A stretch of DNA of 6,790 bases. Source: Gemmatimonadota bacterium (lineage in GTDB: Bacteria; Gemmatimonadota; Gemmatimonadetes; Gemmatimonadales; GWC2-71-9). The notes under the pieces were generated by a model. The model had not been told where the DNA came from. It did no database searches and worked only from the letters and a program-made list of their open reading frames with translations. Position numbers and translations under genes: made by a program. How positions within the stretch are numbered: the stretch's first letter is position 1; every line of letters begins with the position of its first letter. Of this stretch, positions 5,953-6,790 are shown in pieces. The stretch is from NCBI GenBank assembly GCA_003222235.1, contig QHVD01000304.1, forward strand, positions 1-6,790, given 5' to 3'.

Positions 5953-6790
5953 CTGCCGGCCGCCTCGTCCGGCTCTACAGCCAGGCGCTGGCAGTGGGCG
6001 GGCCCCTCCTCCTGCTCGCCGTCCTCATCGCCGACCCGCGCTGGCTCTCTCAGGGCCCCGAAATCGGGGCGATGGTCGCGCTCGGCGTCGCGCTGCGCGG
6101 GGGGCAGATCCCCCTCAGCAAGTACGCCTACCTCACGCAGACGGGGCTCGTCGTCCTCGCGGGCAGCCTGCTCGTCGGCGTTCCCGCGACGACGCTCGCC
6201 GTGGCCATCGCGGTGCTCGCCACGGACTGGCTGTGGCATGGCAAGATGGTCCGCGCCGCGCTCACGAACCTGGGGCGCGAGCTCGTCGCGTCGGTGTCGG
6301 CCTTCGGGGCGTACGCCGCCGCGCTCCGCGTCTCCGGCGTCGCCGCCCCCGAGATCGGCATCGAGACGATTCCCGCGCTCTTCTTCTACGGCCTGGCGTA
6401 CTTCGCCATCAGCCGCCTGCTCTTCTATTTCACCCTGATCATCCGCGGGAAGCTCGAGCAGGACGAGCGGCTGCTGATCCTGCGCTACGAGTGCATCAGC
6501 TACGGCGCCACTCTGATCGCGACGGGCACGGTGGTGAGCGCAGTGGTGTTCTGGCCCCCGCTCGCCTGGGTCTTCACGGGCGCGGCGCTGGGAGCGCTCG
6601 GCCTGTTGTTCAAGCTCATCCTCGAGGAGGCGATCACCGCCGAAGAGCTGAATCGCATCCATGCAGTGGAGACGGTAATCACAAGCAACATCAGCCTCGA
6701 CGATGCCTTCCGCCGCATCGAACGGCTTGCGCACCGGCTCGTGGACTGGGGGGACTTCCGCATCTACCGGCGCCAGGAGCATACGCTCCG
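5949..6790 (+). CDS. Multi-pass membrane protein leading into a probable GAF domain, 3'-truncated
   Basis: The frame stays open from ATG 5949, which overlaps the trpA stop as ATGA, to the window end, giving 280 visible residues. Codon use resembles the neighbouring genes. Hydrophobic segments near 13-28, 38-50, 64-92 (long enough for one or two spans), 112-128, 141-165 and 183-225 suggest six to seven membrane spans. They are followed by a charged helix beginning EEAITAEELNRIHAVE. The region 240-280, with TSNISLDDAFRRIERLAHRLVDW, has the look of the first helix of a GAF sensor domain. The likely role is a membrane sensor, possibly with a GGDEF, HD-GYP or kinase output domain beyond the window; the output is not visible, and that guess leans on the HD-GYP neighbour. 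No clear ribosome binding site is present, so translation is probably coupled to trpA. The gene call is strong; the domain call is tentative. Confidence 0.8.
   Translation, partial: MTAGRLVRLYSQALAVGGPLLLLAVLIADPRWLSQGPEIGAMVALGVALRGGQIPLSKYAYLTQTGLVVLAGSLLVGVPATTLAVAIAVLATDWLWHGKMVRAALTNLGRELVASVSAFGAYAAALRVSGVAAPEIGIETIPALFFYGLAYFAISRLLFYFTLIIRGKLEQDERLLILRYECISYGATLIATGTVVSAVVFWPPLAWVFTGAALGALGLLFKLILEEAITAEELNRIHAVETVITSNISLDDAFRRIERLAHRLVDWGDFRIYRRQEHTL

Noticed and set aside
5802..6782. Minus-strand open frame antisense to the membrane gene (326 codons)
   Set aside because: The plus frame from 5949 has clear hydrophobic spans and an ATGA junction with trpA. The minus product is charged and low-complexity.

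Overview
This window is a G+C-rich stretch, coding entirely on the + strand, and it carries the distal part of a tryptophan biosynthesis operon with signalling genes inserted into it. The order is trpC (5' end cut off by the window) - a 175-bp gap filled with heptamer repeats - trpB - a HEAT-repeat protein - an HD-GYP protein - trpA - a membrane protein with the apparent start of a GAF domain (3' end cut off). High G+C, abundant GTG/TTG-type starts, repeats of the ATTCCGC type and the HEAT/HD-GYP pair suggest an uncultured soil- or sediment-type bacterium, possibly Gemmatimonadota or a neighbouring phylum. That placement rests on general impression only; the window has no marker gene that settles it.

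Region by region. Bases 1-600 encode the C-terminal three quarters of indole-3-glycerol-phosphate synthase. Bases 601-775 are the only non-coding stretch. They hold three blocks of a degenerate 7-bp repeat: the first is inverted relative to the other two, so the leader of trpB can fold into long hairpins. From 776 to the window end the genes are packed with no gaps, and every junction overlaps: trpB/HEAT by 4 nt (CTGA), HEAT/HD-GYP by 4 nt (ATGA), HD-GYP/trpA by 8 nt (TTG start), trpA/membrane gene by 4 nt (ATGA). This implies one transcript and probably coupled translation.

How the genes work together. TrpC makes indole-3-glycerol phosphate. TrpA cleaves it to indole and TrpB condenses the indole with serine to give tryptophan. 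TrpA and TrpB form one enzyme complex, yet here their genes are about 3.2 kb apart, separated by two genes with no obvious metabolic role. These two proteins share an N-terminal module of about 100 residues. One adds helical HEAT-like repeats, the other an HD-GYP domain, a family that degrades cyclic di-GMP. The gene after trpA looks like the N-terminal part of a membrane sensor. The most notable point is therefore a possible link between a nucleotide-signalling module and tryptophan synthase expression. trpF, often found between trpC and trpB, is absent from its usual place. No tRNA, rRNA, CRISPR array, insertion sequence or convincing terminator was seen.
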